The notes: generated from the sequence alone by a model not told the origin. A DNA stretch of 64,000 nt from Oscillospiraceae bacterium (GCA_009784725.1 WQXS01000001.1:62001-126000); one strand, 5' to 3'. Numbered from the stretch's first letter, positions 24,515 to 34,533 are shown. Program-made: numbers and translations.

Positions 24515-27271
24515 TTGCTTTGGGTTAAAGACAGTGTGTCCGATGTGATGAAAAAACTTGGCACCGATGCCGATACCGGGCTTAGTGCGGATGAGGTAAG
24601 TGTCCGGCTCGGGAAATACGGTTTAAACGAGTTTGAAGAAGAAAAGAAGGAGACATTATTTCAGAAGATTCTGCACCATTTGCTTGAGATTCCAACACTT
24701 ATCCTGATTGCGGCGGCTGTTATTGCAACGATTGCAGCCGTGATGAATGCAGGCAGCGGTTATGAGTACGGCGTGAGTGCAAGCGACATTGCAAAGGTTG
24801 CTGTTATTTTACTGATTGTTGTCATTAATATTGTCCTCGGGCTTTATCAGGAGAGCAAGGCGGAAAAAGCCCTTGAGGCGCTCAAGAAGATGAACAGCTT
24901 TAAAACAACCGTTATACGGGGCGGTACAAAGCAGATTATTGAGGCGAATCAGCTTGTCCCCGGTGATATTATCGAGCTCAACGCAGGCGATGTAATTACT
25001 GCCGATGCACGGCTTATAAGTGCAAGCAGCCTGCAGGTGGAAGAAGCTGCTCTTACGGGTGAGAGCCAGCCTGCCGATAAGGATGCGGACGCCATTATCG
25101 AGGAAAATGTCCCGCTCGGTGACAGGATAAATATGGTTTATTCGGGCTGTCTTGTGACGGGCGGCAGAGGCAAGGCGGTTGTCGTAGAGACTGCAATGGA
25201 AACCGAAATGGGTAAGATTGCACGTTTGCTTAATGAAACCAAAAAGCAGCTTACACCGCTGCAGCTTAGGCTCAAACAGCTTGCAAAGCGTATTTCCGTT
25301 ATCGCTCTTGTTTCGGGTCTCGGTATGTTTATTGTCGGGTTTGCCGTATGGGGAAATGCCGCAATTGAGATGCTTCTTTTGGCTACGGCACTTGGTGTCG
25401 CAGCAGTACCCGAGACCCTGCCTATTATAGTAACGATGATTCTTTCATACGGTGTGTTTAACATGGTGCGTAAAAAGACGATTATACGAAGGATTCCCGC
25501 GATTGAAACCATCGGTAACACATCGGTTATATGCTCTGATAAAACGGGTACGCTTACTCTTAACAAGATGAAAATCCAGCAGGTCTGGCATGTCGGGCAT
25601 GAGCCTGTCGCAGCGGCTTCGGACTTTAACCCCGACCAGCTGCACCTTGTTGAAATGTTTGCGTCCTGCAGTAATGCAACAATTGAGATTGTATATGATG
25701 AAAACCGTGTGCATGACGAGGATGAGCATGTTGTCGGCGATCCTACGGAGATAGCAATTATCAGGCTTCTGCATGACAAGGGTCTTACAAGGGTCGATGC
25801 CGAACGGCAGTATCCGAGGGTGCATGAGCTGCCGTTTGATTCGGGCCGCAAACGCATGACAACAGTTCATCATGTCGATGACGGGTATCTGGTTGTTACA
25901 AAGGGTGCTTTTGACAGGCTTCCTGTCGACTGGAGCCTTTGTGATTCCGGGGATACCGATTTGCATAAGCGTGCCGTTGAGGTTCATGATTCTTTTGCGG
26001 ATAAGGCACTTAGGGTGCTTGCAATCGGATATAAATTTTATAAAGAAATGCCTTCGGATTTAAGCGAGGAGGCTCTTGAGTGCGACCAGAAGTTTCTTGG
26101 AATGGCCGGCATGATTGACCCGCCCCGTCCCGAAAGCAAGGATGCCGTTGCACGTGCTGCTGCTGCGGGGATTAAGACTGTTATGATTACAGGTGACCAT
26201 ATCGGCACTGCTGTTGCAATCGCAAAAGAAATCGGCATAATGCAGGAGGGTGACAGAGCGATTACCGGAGCCGAGCTTTCGAAAATGAGTGATGTGGATT
26301 TGGTTGCGCAGGTGCGGGGAATCTCTGTTTATGCACGTGTGAGCCCGGAGGATAAGCTTCGTATAGTCCATGCATGGGCGGAGCATAACGAGGTTATCGC
26401 AATGACGGGCGACGGTGTCAATGACGCTCCCGCTCTGAAGGCCGCCGATGTCGGTGCGGCAATGGGAATCACGGGCACAGAGGTCACAAAGTCGGCTGCC
26501 GATATGATTATAACCGACGATAATTTTGCGACAATCGTTGACGCTATTTCCGAGGGGCGTACATCATACGACAATATCCGCAAAACCATCCAGTTTCTGC
26601 TCGGTGTCAACTTTGCCGAAATTTTTGTGTTGCTTGCAGGAATGCTTGTGCTTGGCCGCACTGTTATTACCGCAATGCAGATTCTTATTATAAATGTTGT
26701 ATATGACGGTATTCCGGGGTTTTTCCTCGCTTTTGAGCAGTCGGAGCCGGGGGTAATGAATAGAAAACCCCTACCCAAGGGAGCAGGAGTTTTTGCACAA
26801 AATGTCGGTACTTTTATAGCGTTTCGTGCGATTACATTTTCGATTCTAACGCTTGCTGCGTTTTTTATAGGTTCGTTTATACAGGTTGTTCCGGCAATGC
26901 CCGATGATTTGCTCTACATCCCCTGGGACGGTACATGGTCGATTGAGGCAATGCGCTACGGCGGAAACTTCGCTGTAGGAATAACCATGGCGTTTCTGGT
27001 ACTCAGTTGGGCATCTACCATCGATACTTTTAATACCCGCACGCAGCAGTCAATATTCAAAGCGGGCTTCCTTTCTAACAAAGGCGTCTTCTTCGCCGTT
27101 CTCGGCGCTCTGGCATTTTCCGTAATTGTCGCCCTGACCCCACCCCTCATGGCAATCTTCAACGTCGTCTACGTCTCCCCACGCCACTGGGTCATAATGA
27201 TAACCCTAGCCCTCCTGCAACTCGCCGCCGTAGAACTCCTAAAACTAATCCTCCGCAAGCGAAGCGCGTAA
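24515..27271 (+). CDS. Cation-transporting P-type ATPase (calcium-type, P2)
   Basis: A 918-residue ion pump. N-terminal cation-ATPase domain (LSADEVSVRLGKYGLNEF), actuator loop with LTGESQPADK, M4 motif AAVPETLPIIV (PEGLP-like in calcium pumps), phosphorylation site ICSDKTGTLT, nucleotide domain (KGAFDRLPVDW), MTGDGVNDAPALK hinge and a six-helix C-terminal membrane domain. The start is TTG 24515, preceded by AGGGGGTAGGAG; no better ATG is near. The PETLP variant and P2-type C-terminus suggest calcium or a related divalent ion, but specificity is not certain. Not clustered with a regulator. Confidence 0.88.
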   Translation: MLWVKDSVSDVMKKLGTDADTGLSADEVSVRLGKYGLNEFEEEKKETLFQKILHHLLEIPTLILIAAAVIATIAAVMNAGSGYEYGVSASDIAKVAVILLIVVINIVLGLYQESKAEKALEALKKMNSFKTTVIRGGTKQIIEANQLVPGDIIELNAGDVITADARLISASSLQVEEAALTGESQPADKDADAIIEENVPLGDRINMVYSGCLVTGGRGKAVVVETAMETEMGKIARLLNETKKQLTPLQLRLKQLAKRISVIALVSGLGMFIVGFAVWGNAAIEMLLLATALGVAAVPETLPIIVTMILSYGVFNMVRKKTIIRRIPAIETIGNTSVICSDKTGTLTLNKMKIQQVWHVGHEPVAAASDFNPDQLHLVEMFASCSNATIEIVYDENRVHDEDEHVVGDPTEIAIIRLLHDKGLTRVDAERQYPRVHELPFDSGRKRMTTVHHVDDGYLVVTKGAFDRLPVDWSLCDSGDTDLHKRAVEVHDSFADKALRVLAIGYKFYKEMPSDLSEEALECDQKFLGMAGMIDPPRPESKDAVARAAAAGIKTVMITGDHIGTAVAIAKEIGIMQEGDRAITGAELSKMSDVDLVAQVRGISVYARVSPEDKLRIVHAWAEHNEVIAMTGDGVNDAPALKAADVGAAMGITGTEVTKSAADMIITDDNFATIVDAISEGRTSYDNIRKTIQFLLGVNFAEIFVLLAGMLVLGRTVITAMQILIINVVYDGIPGFFLAFEQSEPGVMNRKPLPKGAGVFAQNVGTFIAFRAITFSILTLAAFFIGSFIQVVPAMPDDLLYIPWDGTWSIEAMRYGGNFAVGITMAFLVLSWASTIDTFNTRTQQSIFKAGFLSNKGVFFAVLGALAFSVIVALTPPLMAIFNVVYVSPRHWVIMITLALLQLAAVELLKLILRKRSA

Positions 27272-27272
27272 A

Positions 27273-27300
27273 CAGCACAAGGGGGACGGTTCTCTTGTGC
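27273..27300. repeat. Family-A hairpin after the cation ATPase
   Basis: The cleanest example of the unit: an 8-base stem AGCACAAG/CTTGTGCT (27273-27280 with 27293-27300) closing the 12-base loop GGGGACGGTTCT. It starts 2 bases after the ATPase stop codon. Confidence 0.85.
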
Positions 27301-27313
27301 TCTTCAAAACAAA

Positions 27314-27345
27314 GGCTGTTGCACATTTTGCAACAGCCTCACTTT
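27314..27345 (+). terminator. Rho-independent terminator of the cation ATPase gene
   Basis: A 10-base stem GGCTGTTGCA/TGCAACAGCC (27314-27323 with 27329-27338), 5-base loop, followed by a short T-run (CTTTTT). Confidence 0.75.
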
Positions 27346-27349
27346 TTAC

Positions 27350-28609
27350 TCATATCCCCACTGGTTTTCCGCCATTTTGGCGGGATTGTTCTGCGGCGAA
27401 GCAGGCGAGGTGGCTGGTGATGGAGTGGGAGATGTCGGTGAGGGGTATTTCAGAGGGGTTTGAAAGAACATCACTGAGTGACTCGAAGAGTTTTATGTCG
27501 CCGCCGCCGTGGCCGTCCTGGGCTTCAAGGGTGTTGGCATTAATGACTCTTGTTTTTTTACCGAAAACCGAAACTGTTACCGTGTTTGTGCGCATGTCGG
27601 CTTCAATCATGCCGAGTGTTCCCATTACCTGCACCGTGCGGTAGATGTCTGCCGAAAATGCTGACATAGTAAGATGTGCTGTTGTGCCGTCCTTAAAAGC
27701 GATATTTACGACCTGATGGTCAACGGCATCATTATCACAGTGAAATACGCAGCGGCCGTAAGGACCGGTTTTCAGTGCATTTAAAACACTGTCTTTTGTT
27801 GCGGGTCTGACAAGCACATCCGCAGGCCAGCCGAGATGACCGTTTTCATCAGGGCGGATATCCTCGGGGAGATATATTTTCTCCGCATCGTACGGGCATG
27901 TTTCCTTTGCACTGCAACCGTCAAGACATCGTTTTGCCGCACCCTCGGGTGCTTTATCCGCCTTAAAATAATGTAAATCCCCGTATGAGCTGACGGTTTC
28001 GATGCTTTTGCCTGTGAGCCATAAAATAGCATCAAGGTCATGACAGCATTTCGCCAGAATCATCGGGCTCGATTTTTGTGTGTTTCCCCAGTTACCCCGC
28101 ACAAAGCTGTGCGCATGGTGGTAATAGCCAACGTTTTCAACAGTATTGAGTGTGACGAAATCCCCGATTTCACCGGATTTTATTACCTGATTTATTGCGG
28201 AATAAAACGGTGTATAACGCAGTACATGGCAGACGATGACACGCCTGTCCTTTTCCTTTGCAAGCTTTGTGATTTCAACGCATTGCTCTTTTGTAACGGC
28301 AATAGGTTTTTCAAGCAGAAGATGATAACCCTTGTCAAGCGCTGCAATCGCATGCTTATAATGAGCATCATCGGGTGTGCAGATAAATGCAATATCGGAA
28401 AGCTTATCCTTTAAAAACATTTCCTCGGCGGTTGAATAACAAGCCGACGAAGACAGCCCGAAAGCCGACTGCGCTTCCTTTCGTTTCGAGGAGTCAATAT
28501 CGGCAACAGCCGTGACGACCATATCCCCGGCGTTATCCAGAATAAACCTGCCATAGGTATCTCTGCCGCGGTTACCAAGCCCCGCAATTGCAACCTTAAA
28601 TTTCGCCAT
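27350..28609 (-). CDS. Gfo/Idh/MocA-family oxidoreductase
   Basis: A 419-residue NAD(P)-dependent sugar-type dehydrogenase. The Rossmann start KVAIAGLGNRGRDTYGRF, EKPIAVTKEQC (the EKP catalytic/dinucleotide motif) and CCHDLDAILWLTG are visible. It has a longer insertion with the cysteines CLDGCSAKETCPYDAEKIYL, which could bind a metal and is absent from typical members. It is the last gene of the long minus-strand signalling block, 6 bases after the double-receiver gene, so it is probably co-transcribed with regulators; a link between that signalling and sugar metabolism is an inference. Confidence 0.85.
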   Translation of the reverse strand: MAKFKVAIAGLGNRGRDTYGRFILDNAGDMVVTAVADIDSSKRKEAQSAFGLSSSACYSTAEEMFLKDKLSDIAFICTPDDAHYKHAIAALDKGYHLLLEKPIAVTKEQCVEITKLAKEKDRRVIVCHVLRYTPFYSAINQVIKSGEIGDFVTLNTVENVGYYHHAHSFVRGNWGNTQKSSPMILAKCCHDLDAILWLTGKSIETVSSYGDLHYFKADKAPEGAAKRCLDGCSAKETCPYDAEKIYLPEDIRPDENGHLGWPADVLVRPATKDSVLNALKTGPYGRCVFHCDNDAVDHQVVNIAFKDGTTAHLTMSAFSADIYRTVQVMGTLGMIEADMRTNTVTVSVFGKKTRVINANTLEAQDGHGGGDIKLFESLSDVLSNPSEIPLTDISHSITSHLACFAAEQSRQNGGKPVGI

Positions 28610-28615
28610 AATTAC

Positions 28616-29458
28616 CTAGTACCTGTCTTTTGAGGAGGCTGTGCGGATGCGGCGTCTTGAGATGTAGTCGATGAGGACTGAGGAGACTTTTGCCATCAGG
28701 GTATCCTCGTCAATGGGTTTTACGATAAAGCCGCTTGCGCCGATGCTTGTGGCAACAGAGACATTATCAATTGTACCTTCCGAGGTTAAAAATATTATAG
28801 GAGTATCCTCGTGCTCGCTTTGGCTTCGGATGAGCGGAACAAGCTCAAAGCCGTGCATAACGGGCATATGGCAGTCGAGGATGAATAAATCCGGAACAAC
28901 CTTTGCAAGAACATCAACAATAGCCTGCGGCTGCGGAAGCGTATAGACCTTGTATTTTTCGCCGAGCAGGTGATTGAGCGTTTGAAGAATACTCGGGTTA
29001 TCATCAACTGCAAGAATGATGGGAGTATTTTCACCGCTGCGCATAGGGTCAAGATGTGATTCTATACAGTCGATAAGTTTTTCATTGCTGATCGGTTTTG
29101 TAAGAAAATCGACTGCACCAAGGCTCATTCCTTTATACACGCTTTTCCTGTCGGTTTTATTACCGCTGAGGAACATGACAGGGATATTCTCGTACTTGCT
29201 GTTTGCCTTTAACTCCTGTATCAACTCAAACCCGTTGTATTCAGGCATCTGGACATCCATGATAATCATTTCGGGCTCGATTTTCTCGAGAAGCTCATAA
29301 AGAATCTCGGCATTCTGAGCGGGATAAATTTCGTAATGCTGCTGAAGCCTTGCTTTTATGGTTGCAAGAACATAGTTGACATCATCGACAATAATAATTT
29401 TTCTCCTTGGTATTCCCGCGCTTTGTTCTTCCTCTTCTTCATAAATAATATCTGACAT
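28616..29458 (-). CDS. Tandem double-receiver response regulator
   Basis: A 280-residue protein with two CheY-like receivers and nothing else. REC1 (about 17-135) has IIVDDV, the phospho-Asp in EMIIMDVQMPEYNG, and KPIS. REC2 (about 146-262) has ILAVDDN, LFILDCHMPVMHG, LTSEG and KPID. A short basic C-terminal tail (SRRRIRTAS) ends the protein. Without an output domain it probably acts as a phosphate carrier, sink or protein-binding switch for the kinases encoded upstream. 25 bases downstream of the HPt-bearing kinase gene. Confidence 0.9.
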   Translation of the reverse strand: MSDIIYEEEEEQSAGIPRRKIIIVDDVNYVLATIKARLQQHYEIYPAQNAEILYELLEKIEPEMIIMDVQMPEYNGFELIQELKANSKYENIPVMFLSGNKTDRKSVYKGMSLGAVDFLTKPISNEKLIDCIESHLDPMRSGENTPIILAVDDNPSILQTLNHLLGEKYKVYTLPQPQAIVDVLAKVVPDLFILDCHMPVMHGFELVPLIRSQSEHEDTPIIFLTSEGTIDNVSVATSIGASGFIVKPIDEDTLMAKVSSVLIDYISRRRIRTASSKDRY

Positions 29459-29483
29459 TATAGCAAATTCCTTTCGTTTATGA

Positions 29484-32426
29484 TTATCCTTCGGTAAGCA
29501 TTTTTACTATTTGCGGAAACTGCATTAAATCCACGGATTTTCTAAGTCGAGCAACAAGCCCGTCATCATCGGTGTATTCATATTTTTCGATTTCGGTCAT
29601 TGCCGCATCAACCTCATCCATGCTGTAATTATCACATGCAACACTAAGCTTTGCAAGCAAAACCTCATCGGGCTTATCCTTTTTCGGCTTCGGGTTATCT
29701 GCGTCAAGATCGGCAAGCATCTCTTCAATATCAATAACAAGCTTATATGCAAGCTTTAGAAATGCACGGTTATGGTTAATTATAAATACAAAGTCACTGA
29801 TATTTGCAGCATTCTCAAGCTCCTCGGCATGTTTTGCAACTGTATCCGCTCCTAAGTCATAGCTTGCGCCTTTGATACCGTGCACTTTGATTTTATATTT
29901 TTCAAGTGTGCTTTCATCAACATTCTCACCAAGCTCGTCGATTATTGAAAGTGTGCTTGCCGCATAGGCACGGAGTGTTTTTATATATGCTTTTTCGGCA
30001 CCCTCAAAACGATCAAGACCCTTTTTGATGTTTAACCCTTCGATTTCTCTGCTTTGCAAAAATTCACGGAGTGAAAGCGGTTTATGGCCAGCCGGGGGAG
30101 GAGCCGCCGCTGCAGAATCCGCTGCAGACGGACCGGCTGCAAAGACAGAACCCGTAGCCGGTGTATATTCTTTTGCGGTTTTTTCCGCATCGTCATATTC
30201 ACTGTCGTTGATAAAATCCTTTATCTTCTCTAATACCGAAGCGGTTGCAACGGTGCGGTTTATTATTGATGAAATAACGTCAAGCGCACCTTTTCTGTCA
30301 TAATCGGCGCATCGCTCGGCAATCAAAGCAAGTTTTTCGGATAAATCGGCATCATCTGCATCGGAAGCCGTGCCTGCGGCATCGGATGATGAAGGACCAA
30401 GCTTTTCAAGCAACTCACGGACCTTTGACATCAATGCAGGAGTTTCCGCTTCAATGCGGTCTGTATCCTTATCACGGCCGGATTGCTCGAGGGACTTGGA
30501 AAAAACGGAAAGGTCCTTTTCCTTGATCCATGCAAGAATACCCGCAAGACCGTGAACGGTAGTCGTGTATTTCTGCAGCAGGGTTTCATCCTCATGCCAG
30601 CCGATATTTCCAAACAGCTCGTCAAGAAAAGCAAGTGCTTTAACGGCATCCTCTTTAAAGGAATCAAGAAGCTCCTCGTCAACCTCGTCTGGAGCAGGCT
30701 CACCATCGGAACCGCCCGAACCACCCGAACCACCCGAACCGCCGCCACCATCGCCGCCAACAGATGAACCGTTAACTGCAATACCAAGCTCCTCCGCTTC
30801 GCTTCTTGCTTTGTCAATAACATCCTGCGGCTGTTTATCCCTGATAAGCTTAATTAAAACAGTATCAAGGTGCCGCATATCAATCGGTTTGGAAATAAAT
30901 TCGTCAAAGCCGTTTTGCAGGAACATTTCAGCCTGTCCCGTCATGGCGTTTGCTGTCAAAGCAACAATCGGAGCGGTATATCCAAGCTTGCGTAAATGAC
31001 CGGTCGCTTCAATACCGTCCATATCGGGCATCATATGGTCCATGAAAATAACATCATAAACTTTACCGCTGCTGACTAAATCAATTGCCTCCTGCCCGCT
31101 GTTTGCGGTATCTATACGGAGCTTGTACGGCTCCATAAACCGCATTGCGACAAACAGGTTTGTATCAATGTCATCGACAACAAGAACACTTCCGTAAGGC
31201 ATATATTCGCGGACAAACTTGCCGCCGCTTTTGTCCTCTGCAGAGCTGAGACGAAATTCACGCAGCTCCTTTGCGGCATCCGAGCCAAGCACTTCACGGT
31301 CGATAAGTCCCTGCGGCAGTCTTATTGTAACTGTTGTACCCTTATCCGGTTCACTTTCAACATGGACATTTCCGTGCATAAGATCAACGAGCAGCCGCAT
31401 AATGGAAAGCCCAAGCCCTGTTCCTTCGATTGACGGGCGGGTACCTTCATCAAAGCGCGAATACTCCTCAAAGAGCATGTCAAGCTGCTCCTCTGTCATA
31501 CCGTAGCCTGTATCGCTGACAACAAGAACAAGGGTAAGGTCATCGGCGGTCATATCCGCCTCATGGCTTATACTGAGCGTAACAGTACCCGAATCCGTAT
31601 ATTTAAAGGCATTTGACAAAAGATTGTTGAGAATCTGTTTAATCCGAAGCTCGTCACCGATAAGATTTGCCGGAATATCATCGGGAATATCAAGCTTAAA
31701 CTCAATTGGTTTGCTTCCGATACGCATGACATTTAAGTTGATTGCATCACTTATCATATCGGAAATTTTATACTTGGACGGCAGTATATCCAACCTGCCT
31801 GCTTCAATTTTTGAAAAATCCAGAATATCATTTATAAGATTAAGCAGCATCTGGCTTGACGCATAAATCTTTCCGAGCCCGATTGTGACATCACCGCATA
31901 AATCATAGTCGCTTTGAAGCAGAATATCGGTTATACCCATAATCGCATTCATCGGCGTACGGATTTCATGGCTCATATTAGCGACAAAGGACGATTTTGA
32001 TTGATTTGCCGCCTCGGCGACCTCTACGGCACTTCCCAAATCACGCTGAAGATTGACAATTTGAATCTGCAGGCGGACTCTGTGCTTTACGACAATCGCA
32101 TCAAAGGGCTTACGGATATAATCAACGGCACCCTTTTCAAAGCCTTCTCTTTCACCCTCAAGGTCACTCATTCCTGTTATGAAAATAACAGGGATGTGTT
32201 TTGTCCTCTCATTTTTCTTTAGTTCGGCGAGGACCTCAAAGCCGTTCATACCCTGCATGACAACATCAAGCAGAATCAAATCGGGAAGAGCCTCGTCCGC
32301 TTTTTCCAAAGCGGGTTTTCCGTCCTTAACCGCATAAATTTTGTAGTCCTGTCTGAGAATACTTGCAAGCTCCATCAGGCTTGAAGCGTCATCGTCAACA
32401 ATTAACAGGCTGTTTTGTTTATCCAT
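29484..32426 (-). CDS. Soluble hybrid kinase REC-HisKA-HATPase-REC-HPt-HPt
   Basis: About 980 residues with no membrane segment. REC1 about 1-120 (LILLDVVMQGMNG), HisKA about 145-210 ([15 protein letters not shown]), HATPase about 255-370 (GTGLGLSIMRLLVDLMHG), REC2 about 410-530 (VIFMDHMMPDMDG). A Gly/Ser-rich hinge with GGDGGGGSGGSGGSGGS follows, then two HPt-like modules whose histidines sit in VHGLAGILAWIK and VHGIKGASYDLG, separated by another low-complexity Ala/Pro region. Double HPt is uncommon. ATG 32426 follows GGAAG by 5 bases; ATG 32438 is an alternative. Six bases downstream of the c-di-GMP gene. Confidence 0.88.
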   Translation of the reverse strand: MDKQNSLLIVDDDASSLMELASILRQDYKIYAVKDGKPALEKADEALPDLILLDVVMQGMNGFEVLAELKKNERTKHIPVIFITGMSDLEGEREGFEKGAVDYIRKPFDAIVVKHRVRLQIQIVNLQRDLGSAVEVAEAANQSKSSFVANMSHEIRTPMNAIMGITDILLQSDYDLCGDVTIGLGKIYASSQMLLNLINDILDFSKIEAGRLDILPSKYKISDMISDAINLNVMRIGSKPIEFKLDIPDDIPANLIGDELRIKQILNNLLSNAFKYTDSGTVTLSISHEADMTADDLTLVLVVSDTGYGMTEEQLDMLFEEYSRFDEGTRPSIEGTGLGLSIMRLLVDLMHGNVHVESEPDKGTTVTIRLPQGLIDREVLGSDAAKELREFRLSSAEDKSGGKFVREYMPYGSVLVVDDIDTNLFVAMRFMEPYKLRIDTANSGQEAIDLVSSGKVYDVIFMDHMMPDMDGIEATGHLRKLGYTAPIVALTANAMTGQAEMFLQNGFDEFISKPIDMRHLDTVLIKLIRDKQPQDVIDKARSEAEELGIAVNGSSVGGDGGGGSGGSGGSGGSDGEPAPDEVDEELLDSFKEDAVKALAFLDELFGNIGWHEDETLLQKYTTTVHGLAGILAWIKEKDLSVFSKSLEQSGRDKDTDRIEAETPALMSKVRELLEKLGPSSSDAAGTASDADDADLSEKLALIAERCADYDRKGALDVISSIINRTVATASVLEKIKDFINDSEYDDAEKTAKEYTPATGSVFAAGPSAADSAAAAPPPAGHKPLSLREFLQSREIEGLNIKKGLDRFEGAEKAYIKTLRAYAASTLSIIDELGENVDESTLEKYKIKVHGIKGASYDLGADTVAKHAEELENAANISDFVFIINHNRAFLKLAYKLVIDIEEMLADLDADNPKPKKDKPDEVLLAKLSVACDNYSMDEVDAAMTEIEKYEYTDDDGLVARLRKSVDLMQFPQIVKMLTEG

Positions 32427-32444
32427 TCTTACTTCCATCCCTTT

Positions 32445-34451
32445 TTATGCATTAAATCTTTTCATGGCTGCCTCGATTTTATCATTGATATTATTAAAAA
32501 CATCGGCAATAGACGGGTCAAAATGTGTCCCGGCATCCTCCATGATTATACTTACAGCTTTTTCATGACTGAAGGCTTTTTTATACGGTCTGTCTGAAAC
32601 GAGCGCATCATAAACGTCAATTACCGCCATAATCCGCCCGTGCAGCGGGATTTCAAGCTCACAAAGTCCGTTGGGATAACCTCTGCCGTTCCATTTTTCA
32701 TGATGAAACTCTGCAAAAAGCTTTGCGTTTTCGAGGAATAATGCTTCTCCTGTTCGCTCCGTCATCTGCTCGATCATACGTTTTCCGACCTCGGGATGTG
32801 TCTGTATAATCGCAAACTCTTCGTCGGTCAGCTTATCGGGTTTGTTAAGCACCGAATCGGGAATGGATATCTTACCGATATCATGAAGACGTGCCGAAGA
32901 AATGACAGAATCCAAATCCCAGTCTCCGAGCTCCTCACTGTAAACATCCTGTTCAAGCATTGCATCAATCAGAATACTCATATATGTCGATGTGCGTTCA
33001 ATATGCCCGCCCGTGTTTGCATCCCTGTTTTCAACGATATCGGCAAGAGTAAAAACTATGCCGTTTTGCAGCTTCATAAGCTGGTCGGAGCGGCGGGCAA
33101 GCTGCTCGGTACGGTAGGCAAGCTGTCTTGTACGCTCGCGGACAAGACCGTCAATATCCAGATGGTTTCTGATACGGTTTATTAAAACAGGCTCTGTAAA
33201 CGGCTTCATGATAAAGTCAACAGCCCCGAGCTTGATGCCGTGCGCTTCGCTCTCCGCATCCGATAAACCTGTTAAAAAGATAACAGGGATTTCAGCGTAA
33301 ATCTCATCGCTTTTTAACTTTTTCATCGCCTCGAAACCGTTCATTTCAGGCATTTCAATATCAAGCAAAATCATATCGGGAGTAAACTTCGTAAGCGCCT
33401 TGAACATTTTTTCGGCGGATGTAAGAGCAATGACTCTGTAATCCTTTGCAAGCACCTTTTCTGCGGCATCAAGGTTTGTTTTGTTATCATCGACGATGAA
33501 GATGATGCTGCGTTTGGTTTCCTTATCCTGTGCTCCGTTTTCGTCGTCAGGCACTTCGTATACGCAAACCTTGTTACGGCCTTTGTTTTTTGCCGTATAA
33601 AGTGCCATGTCCGTCCATGAAACAAACTTGTCAAGTGTAATAATCTGACTTTGCACACGTGTATTTACGCCTATGCTGACAGTAAGCTTTGTAATGGACT
33701 TATCGGCTGCGGGAATTTCCATATCCTCGGCATGCTTTCGGATACTTTCCGCAACATCGTATGCACCCTTTGAATCGGTATTCGGAAGGAGCAAAATGAA
33801 CTCCTCGCCGCCCCAGCGTGCAACAAAATCGCTCGGACGCCTTAAGGACCTTGCAAACATATCGGCAACAGCTTTTAGGGCAACGTCACCCTGCTGATGC
33901 CCGTAAGTATCGTTGTATTTTTTGAAATGGTCGATATCCACCATCATTACACTAAGCGGTGTAAGCTCCCGTGATGCCCTGTCCCATTCCTCGGTTATTT
34001 TCATTTCGAAGCTGCGTCTGTTCGGAAGACCCGTAAGCTGGTCGCTCATGCTCAGATGCTCGATTTTCCGAAACTGGTTCAAAAGCTGAATCTGATGGCG
34101 GACCCTGAGCTTAACAAGCGACTCGTTTAAGGGTTTATGCACATAATCAACAGCACCGGCCGCAAGCCCCTGGATTTCAGCCTCGCTGTCCGTTGCACCC
34201 GTGATAAAAAGAACGGGAATATCCCTGGTTTTTTCATTATCCTTCAATCTGCCGAGCACTTCAAAACCGCTGATATCGGGCATGATGACATCAAGCAAAA
34301 TAAGGTCGGGGGATACCTCGCTTGCTTTCTCAAGAGCGGACAAGCCATCCTTTACGGTATAAATTTTGTAATCCTGATTGAGGATACTTGCAAGCTCAAT
34401 GAGCATTGATGTGTCATCATCAACTATAAGTATCCTGTTTTTTTCTTCCAT
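32445..34451 (-). CDS. REC-GGDEF-REC-HD-GYP bifunctional c-di-GMP protein
   Basis: A 668-residue soluble protein combining synthesis and degradation of c-di-GMP under two receivers. REC1 about 5-125 (LILLDVIMPDISG), GGDEF about 135-300 with an intact GGEEF active site and the inhibitory I-site RPSD exactly five residues before it, REC2 about 315-435 (MILLDIEMPEMNG), a coiled-coil linker with repeated RTxQLA/RRSDQL units, then HD-GYP about 460-660 (LHDIGKISIP, FHHEKWNGRGYPNG). Both enzymatic halves look active. It is the only gene of the block with an enzymatic output other than phosphotransfer, hence its likely effector. Confidence 0.92.
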   Translation of the reverse strand: MEEKNRILIVDDDTSMLIELASILNQDYKIYTVKDGLSALEKASEVSPDLILLDVIMPDISGFEVLGRLKDNEKTRDIPVLFITGATDSEAEIQGLAAGAVDYVHKPLNESLVKLRVRHQIQLLNQFRKIEHLSMSDQLTGLPNRRSFEMKITEEWDRASRELTPLSVMMVDIDHFKKYNDTYGHQQGDVALKAVADMFARSLRRPSDFVARWGGEEFILLLPNTDSKGAYDVAESIRKHAEDMEIPAADKSITKLTVSIGVNTRVQSQIITLDKFVSWTDMALYTAKNKGRNKVCVYEVPDDENGAQDKETKRSIIFIVDDNKTNLDAAEKVLAKDYRVIALTSAEKMFKALTKFTPDMILLDIEMPEMNGFEAMKKLKSDEIYAEIPVIFLTGLSDAESEAHGIKLGAVDFIMKPFTEPVLINRIRNHLDIDGLVRERTRQLAYRTEQLARRSDQLMKLQNGIVFTLADIVENRDANTGGHIERTSTYMSILIDAMLEQDVYSEELGDWDLDSVISSARLHDIGKISIPDSVLNKPDKLTDEEFAIIQTHPEVGKRMIEQMTERTGEALFLENAKLFAEFHHEKWNGRGYPNGLCELEIPLHGRIMAVIDVYDALVSDRPYKKAFSHEKAVSIIMEDAGTHFDPSIADVFNNINDKIEAAMKRFNA

Positions 34452-34533
34452 TAAAGCAAATCCCCCTGTTAGCTAGAATAGTGTCACCCTGACACAATAT
34501 TTCCGGAATTGTTATGTTACCAATTACTATAAA

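Noticed and set aside
24515-27271. Assigning the cation ATPase firmly as a calcium pump
   Set aside because: The M4 motif is PETLP rather than the standard PEGLP and ion-site residues cannot be settled by eye.
34481-34495. GTGTCACCCTGACAC hairpin between kinase genes as a family-A copy
   Set aside because: Short perfect hairpin but without the GGGGAC core; left out of the family.
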